Positions 23,201-34,729 of a DNA stretch of 64,000 bases are shown here, piece after piece (positions within the stretch are counted from its first letter, which is position 1; each line of letters begins with the position of its first letter). The stretch is from contig JALNQF010000164.1 in the NCBI GenBank assembly GCA_028456385.1, positions 33,861-97,860 of the forward strand. The letters are read 5' to 3'. The stretch comes from Ophiosphaerella korrae (Eukaryota; Ascomycota; Dothideomycetes; Pleosporales; Phaeosphaeriaceae). Made by a program: the position numbers and the translations under genes. The notes under the pieces were generated by a model. That model searched no databases. It was not told the DNA's origin and saw only the letters and a list, made by a program, of their open reading frames with translations.

Positions 23201-25719
23201 TTATCTATAACTATAGTATTCCTAGTATAATTTCTTATTTGTTATTAATTATTATTATATCTATAACTATATTGTTAATCTTTATTCCTTCTAACTCTAA
23301 TATAGAGGGAACTGTTTTAAACCTAATAAGTTCTTAGAATAGTTTTCTTTTAATTGTACTTAGCTATTAAGGGTATTTCTTTATTATATATTGTATTCCT
23401 TAGTTCTCTACAAACTTCTTTAATATAAAGTTTCTTGTAGCTCTACTATTAATTATTAATTATACTTTCCTTTCTTAGTATATACCTATTTTTATAATAT
23501 ATAAGCTTTCTACGCCTTTTAACTATTCTTATTTAAGTATCTTTATAAATTATCTATTCTTCTAAGGCTATAGCCCTATTTTAAGTTTATACTCTTTGTA
23601 TTTTAGATATTTATTATACTTATATTTATACTATAGTCCTCCTTAAACGCACTTCTTAGGTAATTTTAGTCTAGGTCTTACTATTAAGTATCCTCTTTTA
23701 GTTACTATCTCCTATCCTTAGACGTCTTCTACTAAGATTGCCCTTATATAATTATAGCCTTTCTTTCTTAAGGGCTATACACTTTTATTTATCTTAGAGT
23801 TTCTATATATAATATAATTCTTATCTAGGTATAATATTTATAATACTTTAAAGTATACTAGGTGTTTTAGGTCTATTATTTTATTATCCCCCTTTTAGTA
23901 CTTATCTCTACTAGGTGTCTCTATTATTAGGATATAGTATACTACTAGTACTCTTAGTATATAGGCTTTATTAATCTATCGCGTCTTTTTTACAAGGTAT
24001 TACTACTCTCTTTATATAGGTATTTTTCCTACTATAACTATGTACTAGTTTATCTATTCTTAAAAGGGCGTAAACCTTATTTCTTTAAGATTGTAATCTT
24101 TCTAGTCTTCGTACGCTTTCTCTATACTTATAACTAGTAAGTATTTCTAAATAAACTTCTATTTTATATTTTATTCCTCTATATCTATTATTATATAGCT
24201 ATTATAGCTATATATATCTAGCTAGGTATATTCTTTACCTCTTATACTAACTTATCTCTCGCTTTCTTGTAGTTCTTTAGAGGAAGCTATAGTAGTTTCT
24301 TTATCTAGTGCTAGTTCTTCAGCCTAGATTAATAGTGTCTAGGGCTCTTCCCTTTCTAAGTCTTCTATTAGTAGGTCTATTACGTATACTATCTCTTTTA
24401 GCTACGCTTTTGTTCTTTCTTTTATTACTACTACTCTATTTCTCTATTATAGGAAGTATCCTAATCTCTACTTACTAGAAAGATATATATTATAGTCGTC
24501 TTTATAACAAAAGGTCTAATAGAGTATTACGTACTATAATTCTTTACTCCTAGCTACCTTTTCTTAAGGTTTAGCCTATACTTGTAGTACTTCCTTCTTT
24601 TTCTCTATTATTTTTAACTAAGTTTCTTTCTTTAGATCCTTACTTCTACAATCTTTTACAAAGTGTCCTAGTTTTCTACATTTATAATATACTATATCCT
24701 TCTTCTTTTGCGATTAGTAGTCTTTCGCGTAATAGCCTTTCTTACTATAGTTAAAGTACGTAAAGTCTTTATTCTTCTTTTTCTTCCTATCCTTGTTTGC
24801 GTTAAGGATTATAGGGTCTCTAGTATCCTAGTTTCTAGTTTAGTTACTATACTTGTTCTTTTTCTATTCTTAAAAGTTATTATTAATTTAGATTACCTAT
24901 TACTTTAGAGCTTCTAATATTCTTAGTTTTTCTATGTAAATTATCTTGTATTAGATTTTCTCGTTTAGTCCTTATTTAAATCGTAACATAAGAGCTAATT
25001 TATTCTATTCTATATTCTATAATAGTTGTTTTAACTATAATACGTACTTAGGTATACTCTTTTATTGTGTAAGTCTTTCGAGTTTCTTTTTAGCTTGTCT
25101 AGTAATATCTCTATCTCTAAATACTACTCTTATTTGTTTAGTAAAGTATTTATAACTTCTAAAAATAGCTCTAGTCTTATCCTTCTAAGTTATTAGCGAA
25201 TATATCGTGTAATCTATCTAGTAAGGCTTATACTATCTTATTGCGTCTTCTTTAAAGTATAGTCTAATATATATAACTTTCTTTTCTTTTATGTTAAAGT
25301 ATAGTACCTATATATCTATCTAGAGTTATACTAAAGCTATAAAGGGTCTTAGTTTCTTCCTTATTCTATTAAACTTCTTAAGGACAGGTATCTTTAGTAG
25401 TTTCTTTATTACACTTATCTCTAGGCGTTACGTAATTAGTTCTATCTAGTTTTATCCTTTAATAATAGCTTTAATTTATACTTTGTTCTACTTTAAGTAG
25501 TCTTGTAGTTCCTTATTCTACGTCTCTAATGCGTTAATTACTATTTTTATATCTTCTTTCTTGTCTATTAATTTATTAATACGTTCCTTAATTGTTTCCT
25601 ATATAGTACTATCTAACTTATAACTACTCCTAGGTACTTTACTAGTTAAACTTATTACTATCGTGTTAGCTAGACTGTGCGCTACTTACGCTTTACTCCT
25701 TGCAATAACTAAATTAGTA
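20241..25719 (-). pseudogene. Gag-Pol polyprotein of element C, dead
   Basis: Minus-strand frame from just inside the right LTR down to the chromodomain end at 20241. The second zinc knuckle is the best preserved in the window (YYKCRKLGHFVKDCRSK, around 24640-24690), confirming that Tyr/Cys differences elsewhere come from RIP. The RT motif is YLDN at 22544-22533. The order Gag, knuckles, protease, RT, RNase H, integrase, chromodomain is the same as in A and B. No foreign insertion was noticed. Confidence 0.9.
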
Positions 25720-25722
25720 AGG

Positions 25723-26151
25723 TGTAATAGGCTTACTAGGGTCGACTTCCTAATAAGTATTAAGTATTAGTAGATTAGGAAGTAATAGTAAAAGCTCGTA
25801 TTATAATCTACAATAACTATAAATAATAGAAGATATTTCGCAACTATCTTATATTAGCGTTCTATAGTTAAAGGATTAAATTACTAATACTATCCTAATA
25901 ATATGCGTTTACTACTATCTATATACTCGTAGTAATCTATTAATCTATTACTACTAAGGATAATAGATTGTAGATTACTCTAATCTATAATCTATTGTTG
26001 CTAAGAATCTATAGATTATAGATTACTTTACGTGTCCTAATTATATGTAGTCTCCTAATCTAGCCCTAAGTCCTCTTTGTTATAATAGTCTAATCTTTCT
26101 ATTATTAGGCTAATTAGTTCTATCTATAGTTCTCTTATTACTATTGTAATA
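25723..26151 (-). repeat. 5' LTR of element C
   Basis: 429 bp, matching 19132-19560 and ending CTATTGTAATA, then GCTAA. Confidence 0.92.
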
Positions 26152-27235
26152 GCTAATAAGAATATCTATAACTTTAACGAGGCTAGCTTTATAATAGGTA
26201 ATATTATAACTTAGCTTATTATAATAGAGTTAGAGAGAAGAAGTAGGCTAAAGGCTATCTAGCCTAGTAATTATAAGTAAGTAATAGCAATCGCTATAAT
26301 TAACGCTACTAGCTAGGTAGTCTTACTATTCCTTATCTTTACTAGTAAGTACTACCTCTCTACTTAGTATAAGGAAGACTATATCCTATAAAACTAGGCT
26401 ATTAGAATTAGTAATAATAGCTAGATAATAGATAAGCTAGCTATTAACTAGCTTAAGTACTTTAATAAGTATATAAAGAACTAAGTAGTTAGTATATATT
26501 AGCTACTTATACTTAATAGTTATAGGAGCTACTACTTTCTTAAGTTTAATAAGATCTATAAAGAAAATAATATCTATACGCTCTATATACTAGCTTACTT
26601 ATCTTACTTACTTTAGCTTCTTAATATTAGCTACTTCTCTCTATTAAAGAAGGCGTATAGCTATTAAGTTAAGAGCCTAATCTAGAACTATATTAATTAT
26701 ATTACTAAACTTAAATTCTTACTAGCCTTCTATATAGCCTTTAACTAGGCCTTTATAAAAGTAAATATTTACTTAGCTTTTTAAGCTACTAGCCTTATTC
26801 TACTTTAGCTAGAAGTAGTTACTTTAAGACTTAATATTTAGCTCTATACGCCTACTCTAGCTACTCTAGCTACTTTACTAGAGGCTCTCTAGGTAGCTTA
26901 TACGCTAAGTAACGTATATAAGCTAAAAGCTTAGTTAATACTTATACGTAAGCGCGTACGCTAGTATAATAGCTTATTACTAGTATTAATTATTAACGTA
27001 ATTAATTAACTTAAAAAGGGAGCTTATAGAATAATACTAGAAGCTAAATTAATATATAATTAGATCTCTAGTCTTAAGAGAGCTAATAAAGTAGCTAGTA
27101 AGTATAAATTATAAAAAAAGAAGTAGATTTAGAAGAAAAGAGTCTTAATAAAGAGATAAGAAGAGGATATAATTACTTAACTAGAGGCTAATTACTAGAT
27201 TAATTGTAAATAGCGTAAGAGTAAGTAGTATTAGG
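26152..27235 (+). pseudogene. Fot1/pogo-like transposase, DDE and C-terminal piece
   Basis: Resumes in frame after element C with NIYNFNEASFIIG (first catalytic Asp of YNFDETGF changed to Asn). It continues through the DDE domain: ERRSRLKAI, INATS, IFTSKYYLS, then LLILNSYRSY (from LLILDGHxSH, Asp to Asn) and SLLKKAYS. It ends in a Lys/Arg-rich tail (KKRVLIKR, then CKQRKSKQY-like). Element D is inserted directly after it, so the 3' terminal repeat is not visible. With the pieces at 11408 and 18976 it makes a near-complete gene of about 520 codons. Confidence 0.85.
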
Positions 27236-27674
27236 TGTAATAGGTATTACTAGGGTTAACCTCCTAATACCTAAAAAGTATTAGTAGATTACAAGTTAGT
27301 AGTAAAAGTTGTATAGTAATCTATAATAAGCTATAAATAGTAGAAGATGTTTTGTAACTATCTTGTAATATTACTCGTAGTTAATAATTAAATTACTAAT
27401 ACTATCCTAATAATAGGTATTACTACTAACTATATACCTATATTTCTTAGCCTACTTTATACTTTGTATTTACTAAGATCGTAAATTACGAATTTATTAC
27501 GTGTCTAGCTTTATACTTTATATTTACTAAGATTATAAATTGCGAATTTATTACGTGTCCCTATTATAGTTAGTTTCCTAGTTAAGTTTATTACCTTATA
27601 AGTTATACGTAGTTTTGTTATCTATAGTAGAGCTAACTAGCTTAAGTTAGCTTTCTATTATTATAGCTATAATA
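27236..27674 (-). repeat. Left (3') LTR of element D, A/H subtype
   Basis: 439 bp, from TGTAATAGGTATTACTAGGG to TTATAGCTATAATA. Two copies of the ~54-bp unit at about 27455-27560. Confidence 0.88.
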
Positions 27675-27836
27675 CTATTTCTCTCTCTAAGTAGGTCCTT
27701 GTTTCTCTACTCTAGGCCTAAGGTTATTAGTCTAGTTTCTTTATTTATTTCTAATTTCTTACTACTCTTTATATCTTCTTGTTCTAATTATAATAAACTT
27801 CTTCTTATTACTTGCGTCGCTTATAACAAGGTTTAA

Positions 27837-28350
27837 ATATTTCCTTATACTTATTATACTTACTTAAAGCTTACTTGTCTTGTTTCTTTAAAGGATAGTA
27901 AATATTGTAGTAAATATATCCTTACTAATATCTAATACAAGTATACTCCTTTAGGTATTTCTCTTATAGAGTGTAAGTATTTAATTCCTACGTAGTCTCT
28001 TCTTACTAAGTTATATAGGGCGAGCTATTAACTAAGCTTAAGAGATACTATTATTATAGCTTACTACTACTAAAGCTAACTATAAGCTAACTCTTTATAA
28101 GCTAGTAGATCTTTATTCTTATATTAAGCGTCTTTATAAGATAAAGGCCTATAATAACACTAAATTATCTAAATAGTCTTGTACCTTAGAGGCTAAGATA
28201 GACCTTAAAGACGCTATAGAGGCTACTCTAGCTCCTATTATATTAGACGTTCCTAATATCTCTCTATTTATTATTAGTAGTACTAATTTTCTTAGTTTAC
28301 TATAAGGCGCTCTAGAGGGTTTTAATTTTAGAACTCTTCTAGTTTCTTAA
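27837..28350 (+). pseudogene. Antisense accessory ORF of element D
   Basis: ATA start (former ATG) at 27837, TAA at 28348-28350. Visible: (M)FPYTYYTYLKLTCLVSLKDS, then SKYIL, Cys and Tyr spaced as in H. A Lys/Ala-rich second half (KIKAYNNTKLSK, EAKIDLKDAIEA) is in the shifted frame. Confidence 0.6.
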
Positions 28351-31300
28351 GGTAGTTAAGGTTATCTTCTAGCTCCTATATATTTTCCTATAGTTTCCCT
28401 TTTTTATCTATACCTATCTATTCTACTAGGTAATAGTTTCTACTATTGCAGAACTAGTATACTAGGATTTCTTTAACTTCTTATTTTTCTTATTCTCTAT
28501 ATATATCTACTTTATATACTAGTAGTTCTACGTTTTATAGTACTATCTTAAGTAGTACTATATAGAAGGTTAGGTATATCCTTATCTTGTTTAGTAGCTT
28601 TAATTTAAATATAACTAGCGTAACTTCTTTCTTAATTTTGTATAGTCCTATCTTAATATAGTCTAATTTTAAACTTAGTCTTTTACTCTTAATATTTTTC
28701 TATACTAACTATACTTTTTCTCTTTTTCTAAATTAGGGTCCCTCTTTATATTGTTTATTATAGTATTTCGCTATTTAATTATATAGGAATTCTATATCCT
28801 ATCTTAGTTAATTGTATATATTTTTAAGTCTATTAGCGAAGTTTTCTCTTCTTAGAGACTAAGATGTTTCTATTCTTAGTATTCTATATACGTTAGGGTT
28901 AAATCTATAGTTTATAAAGAAAAGTAATACTCTTATTACTATATTCTTTACGCTGTTATATACTAGCTATACTATAGGTAGTAGCTGTACCTAGTTGTTT
29001 TAGTTATAGTTAAAGTAGTATCTTAGGTATTATTCTACTATCTAATTTATTCGTTCTAATTATCTATCTATTTATAGATAATATGCTATAGACATTATAT
29101 ATTTAATTTCTAATTACGCTATTATTGTTCCCTATAGTTTTAATATAAATCTTATATCTCTATCTATAATAATCTTGTTTAGTAGTCTATATTAACTAAT
29201 TATAGTTCCTAGAACCTAGTATATAGTAACTTCTATCGTACTTTTTTCTTTATATAGTCTAAATTATAAGTACTTTATAAGCTTATCTACTATTATTAGG
29301 ATTTTATTATACTTAACTCCTAATATTAAGTCTTTAGACTTAGGTAATTTCGTAATAAAGTCTATTATAATAACTCTCTATAGTCTTTCTAGTACTTCTA
29401 CTAGTTATAGTATCTTATATAGTATATATTTACTATACTTATTCTTTTAGTATTCTATATAGTTTTATAGTACTTCTATTACTAGTTATCTTACTTTTAG
29501 AATATAATAATCTTGTAGTAGTCTATTTAATATTTTTTTAATACCTTAGTAACTATATACTAGTAATTTATAGAATTATTATATAAACTCTTTTTAAATC
29601 TTCTTTAGAATATATATTCTTCTATAGGCTTGTGCGAGTCCTTCTTAGATCTCTAACTTCTCTATTTCTTTAGATACTTCTTGTATTATCTTCTAAATCT
29701 ATTTATCTAGCTCGCTACTTTTTCTTTTAAGTGTTGTAGCTATTTTAGGTATATTTAGGACTAAATGTCCTTCTTTGTTCTTAACTAGAACTATACTAGT
29801 AGCGCTTATTTCTTCTTATAAGTCTAGTCTTCTACTAAAGGTATCTATAAATTAGTTGTCTTTCCCTTTTATATATATAATTTCTATATTAAATATTAAT
29901 AGGAATTCTAACTATCTTGTATATTATTATAATAGTTCTTTATTTATTATAAATCTTATAAAATTCTTATAGTCTATATAAACCTTTATTTAGTACTTTA
30001 CTCCTTGTAGGTATGCTCTCTATTATTTAAATACTTTGTAGATTGCTAGTATCTCTTTATTATAGATTAGATAGTTAAGCTCTACTAGCTTTATTTTCTT
30101 AGAGAAGTATTTAACTAGGTATTCTTTTTTAGTCTTTAGGTCTTCTTATATTAGTTCTATTCTATAGACTAAGTTAGATGCGTCTGTTTTTACTATTACT
30201 AGTAGGTCTAGGTTATATATTCTAATAACTAGGTTTTCTATAAACTTCTTTTTAATTTTGTTAAATACTTTCTTGTATTCCTCTATCTACTTAAATAGTA
30301 TATCCTTTTTTATAAGCCTTGTTATTAGTTCTATATCTTTAGACTATCTTACTATTAACTTTTTGTAAAAGTTTACTAGTCTATAGAATTATTATACTTC
30401 TTTTAGGTTTCTTAGTGTTAGCTATTTGTTAATTAACTTAATCTTCTTTAGGTTAATCTTAATTTTTCCTAGTTCTATAATAAATCTAAGGAAGTCTATT
30501 TTCTTTATATAAAATTTACATTTTCTTATTTTAAGAAACAATTTACTTTCTACTAGCTTTTCTAGTACCTTATATATATATTATACGTATTCTTCTTCTA
30601 TTTCTAATAATATAAAGATATTATCTAGGTATATAAATATAAATACGTCTAAGTACTCTCTTAGTACTATATTAATTCTTTCTTAGAATACTACTAGTGC
30701 ATTTATTAGTCTAAAGTGTATAACTAAGTATTTATATAGTCTTTATTATGTTTAGAATACTATTTTCTATTTATCGCCTTTCTTAATTCTTATCTAGTAG
30801 TAGGTATTCTAGATATCTAACTTTATAAAGATTATTACTCTTTGTAGTTTATCTTATATTGCGTTAATTTATAGTAGTAGGTATTAATTCTTATTTATAA
30901 CTACGTTAGTTTTTCTAAAGTCTACGTAGGGCCTTTTTTTATTTATCTCTTTTTTATCTACGAATATAAGTCTATATACTACTAAAGATTTAGATTCTCT
31001 TATCTATTCTTTTTTTATTACGTTTTAAATAAATATTTATTTAATTTTAGACTCTTCTTCTATTTTTTAATAGACTAGGCTCTATCCTACGTCTTTTCCT
31101 TCTTCTATTTCTATCGCTAAATCCTATAGCTAATATTCTAGAAGGTAATCTTTAGGTTCTATAAGCTACTTTTCCTATTTCTAGTATTCTTTATAGAATT
31201 CTCCTTTATATATACTAATATTAGCTTTTAGTTTTTCTATTTTGTAGTAACTAATTTTTCCTATTCTCTAATTAATGTATAGGTTAGTTATCTATAACTA

Positions 31301-33821
31301 TAGTATTCCTAATATTATATCTTATTTATTATTAATTATCGTTATGTCTATAACTATATTCTTAATCGTTATCCCTTTTAGTTCTAGCGTAGAAGGAACT
31401 ATTTTAAACTTAATAGGTTCCTAAAATAGTTTTCTTTTAATTATACTTAGTTGTTAAGGGTATTTCTTTATAGTATACTTTATTCTATATATTTCTATAA
31501 ACTTTTTTAATATAAAGTTTCTTGTAGCTCTACTATTAATTATTAATTATACTTTCTTTCTTTAATAAGTGCCTATTTTCGTAATGTATAGGCTTCTTAT
31601 ACCTTCTAGCTATTCTTGCTTAAGTAATTTTATAAATTGTCTATCTTTCTAGGGCTATAGCCCTACTCTAAGTTTGTATTCTTTATATTTTAGACATTTA
31701 TCGTGTATATATTTATACTATAGTCCTCCTTAGACGCATTTCTTAGATAGTTTTAGTCTAGGTCTTATTACTACGTAACTTTCTTCTAGGATTACTTCCT
31801 ATCCTTAGATATCTTCTACTAGAATTACTCTCGTATAATTATAGCTTCTTCTCCTTATAGGCTATATACTATTATTTACTTTAGGGTTTCTATATATAAT
31901 ATAATTCTTTTCTAGATATAATATCTATAATACTTTAAAATATACTAGATAGTTTAGGTTTATTATCTTGTTGTCCCCTTCCTAGTACTTGTCTTTTCTA
32001 GGCGTATCTATAGTTAAAATATAGTATACTACTAGTACTTTTAGTATATAGGCTTTATTAATCTATTGCGTTTTTCTTATAAGGTGCTACTACTCTCTTT
32101 ATATAGGTATTCTTCCTACTATTACTATATACTACTTTATCTATTCTTAAAATAGTATAAACTTTATTTTTTTAAGATTACGATCTTTCTAGTCTTTATA
32201 CGCTTCTTCTATACTTATAACTAGTAAGTATTTCTAAATAAACTTCTATTCTTTAATTTGTTCCTTTATATCTATTATTGTATAGCTATTATAACTATAT
32301 ATCTCTAGCTAGGTATACTCTATACCTCTTATACTAATCTATCTTACGCTTTCTTACAGTTCTTTAGAAGAAGCTATAGTAGTCTCTTTATCTAGTACCT
32401 ATCCTTTAGCTTAGATTAATAGGGTCTAGGGCTTTTCTCCTTCTAAATCTTCTATTAGTAGGTCTATTACATATACTATTTCTTCTAGCTATACTTTTAT
32501 TCTTTCTTTTGTTACTACTACTCTATTTCTTTATTATAGGAAGTACCCTACTCTCTACTTACTAGAAAAGTATATATAGTAGTTATCTTTGTAATAAAAA
32601 GTCTAATAGAGTATTACGTATTGTATTTCTTTGCTCCCTACTACCTTTTCTTAAGGTTTAGCCTATACTTATAGTATTTCTTTCTTCTTTTTAGTTATTT
32701 TTAACTAAGCTTCCTTGTCTTTCTTGTAGTCCTTACTTCTATAGTCTCTTGCGAAGTGTCCTAGTTTTTTATATTTATAATATGCTATATCTTTTTTTTT
32801 TTATAATTAGTAGTCTTTTACGTAGTAGCCTTTATTACTATAGTTAAAATACGTAAAATCTTTGTTCTTTCTCTTCTTCCTATCCTTATTTGCGTTAAAG
32901 ATTATAGCGTCTCTAGTATCCTAGTTTCTAGTCTAGCTGCTATATTTGTTCTTTTTCTATTCTTAAAGGTTGTTATTAATTTAGATTACTTACTACTTTA
33001 GGGCTTCTAGTGTCCTAGGTTTCTCTATATATATTATTTTGTATCGAATTTTTACGTTAAGTCTTTGTTTAAATTGTAATATAAGAGCTACTTTATTCTA
33101 TTCTATATTTTAGCTTAGTTATTTAAATTATAATATATACTCTAGAATACTCTTGCTTTATATAAGCCTCTTAAGTTTTTCTTTAGCTTATTAGGTAATA
33201 TCTATATCTCTAAATACTACTCTTATTTGTTTAGTAAAGTATTCGTAACTTCTAAAAATAGCTCTAGTTTTGTCCTTCTAGGTTATTAGTAAGTGTATTG
33301 TATAATCTGTCTAGTAAGGCTTATACTATCTTATCGCGTCTTCTTTAAGGTATAGTCTAATGTATATTACCTTCTTTTCCTCTATATCGAAGTATAGTAC
33401 TTGTATATCTATCTAGAGTTGTACTAATACTATAAAAGGCCTTAGTTTTTCTCTTGTTCTATTAAACTTCTTAAGGATAGGTATCTTTAGTAGTTTCTTT
33501 GTTGCACTTATCTCTAGTTATTAGGTAATTAATTCTATCTAGTTCTATCCTTTAATAATAGCTTTAATTTATACTTTATTCTACTTTAAGTAGTCCTATA
33601 GTTTTTTATTCTACGTTTCTAGAGCTTTAATTACTATTTTTATATCTTCTTTCTAAGAGATTAGGTTGTTTAGGTAGTCTCTAATTTGTTTCTATATAGT
33701 GTTATCTAACTTATAGCTACTTATAGGTACCTTAGCTCCTTTTTTAGTTAAACTTTCTACTATCGTGTTAGCTAGACTGTGCGCTACTTACGCTTCGCTT
33801 CTTTTAATAACTAAATTAGTA
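28328..33821 (-). pseudogene. Gag-Pol polyprotein of element D, dead
   Basis: Minus-strand frame with the usual chromovirus order. Chromodomain ends at 28328. The RT YLDD block is near 30620 (reverse complement of ATTATCTAGGTAT). The second zinc knuckle is near 32740-32790 (YKYKKLGHFARDYRS, with His and one context Gly kept). Gag starts next to the right LTR. It may be a hybrid polyprotein, since the two ends of the element come from different subtypes; the joint has not been located. Confidence 0.85.
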
Positions 33822-33824
33822 AGG

Positions 33825-34283
33825 TATAATAGGCTTACTAGGGTCGACTTCCTAGTAGCCTTTAGAATATTAGTAGATTAAGAGTTAATAACAAAAGTTT
33901 ATATATTAATCTACAATAGACTATAAATAATAGAAGATATTTTACAACTATTTTAGTATTATTACTTGTAGTTAATAATTAAATTACTTATACTATCCTA
34001 ACAATATATATTTAGTTAACTATATACTTGTAGTAATCTATTTATACTATATTATAGATTACTACTAATCTATTTATACGTAATTATAGATTACCTTAAT
34101 CTATTTGTACGTTATTATAGATTACTACTAATCTATTTGTATATTACTATAGATTACTACTACGTATCCTAGTTGTATGTAGTTTCCTAATCAAGGTTAT
34201 TACCCCGCTCGTCCTATACTTCGTTAGCACCTAAGTTAAGACTAATTAGTTCTATCTCGATTTCTCTTATTACACCTATAATA
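33825..34283 (-). repeat. Right (5') LTR of element D, B subtype
   Basis: 459 bp, from TATAATAGG to CACCTATAATA, with four copies of a ~32-36-bp AATCTATTTGTACG unit. Its end directly abuts the first bases of element E. Confidence 0.88.
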
Positions 34284-34723
34284 TATAATACTAAGTAGTA
34301 GGTAAGCTATTATATTATACGTAATTAGGCTAGGTAATATAGTATAGTAGAACACGTAACTATTTAGTAGTAAACGCTCTAGAGTAAACGCTCTAGAGTA
34401 AATACGTTAGAATAAGCGCTCTAGAGCAAACGCTCTAGAGTAAGCGCTTAGAAATAAACACTAAATAGTAAGTATATAGGAATATTAATAGACCTTTATA
34501 GACTATTATATTTAATCTCTTTTTTACTTCTTATCCTAATAGAGTATTATATCTAATACTTTAATTAGATTCTTATCTACTTATTAATACTAATATACTT
34601 TGTAATACTCTAATAAAAGCTAACTATTAATTAAGTTAAGTAACTAACTTATTTATTAACCTCGCCTATCTTATAAAAGCCTACTTACCCTTATTACTCT
34701 TACTTAGTTCTAAGGTCTTAATA
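34284..34723 (+). repeat. 5' LTR of element E
   Basis: 440 bp, starting TATAATACTAAG and ending GGTCTTAATA. It contains five or so copies of a 15-bp unit with the palindromic core GCTCTAGAGT at 34370-34460. The right LTR has fewer copies, which accounts for the length difference. Confidence 0.88.
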
Positions 34724-34729
34724 TATTAA

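Larger units (their letters stand above)
19132..26151 (-). mobile_element. Chromovirus C, complete Ty3/Gypsy element
   Basis: 7020 bp, minus orientation, 429-bp LTRs at 19132-19560 and 25723-26151, target duplication GCTAA (19127-19131, 26152-26156). It is the second insertion in the same pogo-like gene. Gag-Pol is on the minus strand and the accessory ORF on the plus strand. Confidence 0.95.
27236..34283 (-). mobile_element. Chromovirus D, probable recombinant of two elements
   Basis: Minus-strand element with all internal domains, but its two LTRs belong to different subtypes. The left one (27236-27674, 439 bp) is of the A/H subtype with TTTACTAAGATCG repeats; the right one (33825-34283, 459 bp) is of the B subtype with AATCTATTTGTACG repeats. 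The flanks (TTAGG left, TATAA right) show no target duplication. The left interior resembles H and the right end resembles B. Ectopic recombination between two elements, deleting what lay between, explains this. Confidence 0.8.

Noticed and set aside
24708..24908. 66-codon plus-strand ORF
   Set aside because: Antisense of the zinc-knuckle part of Gag in element C.
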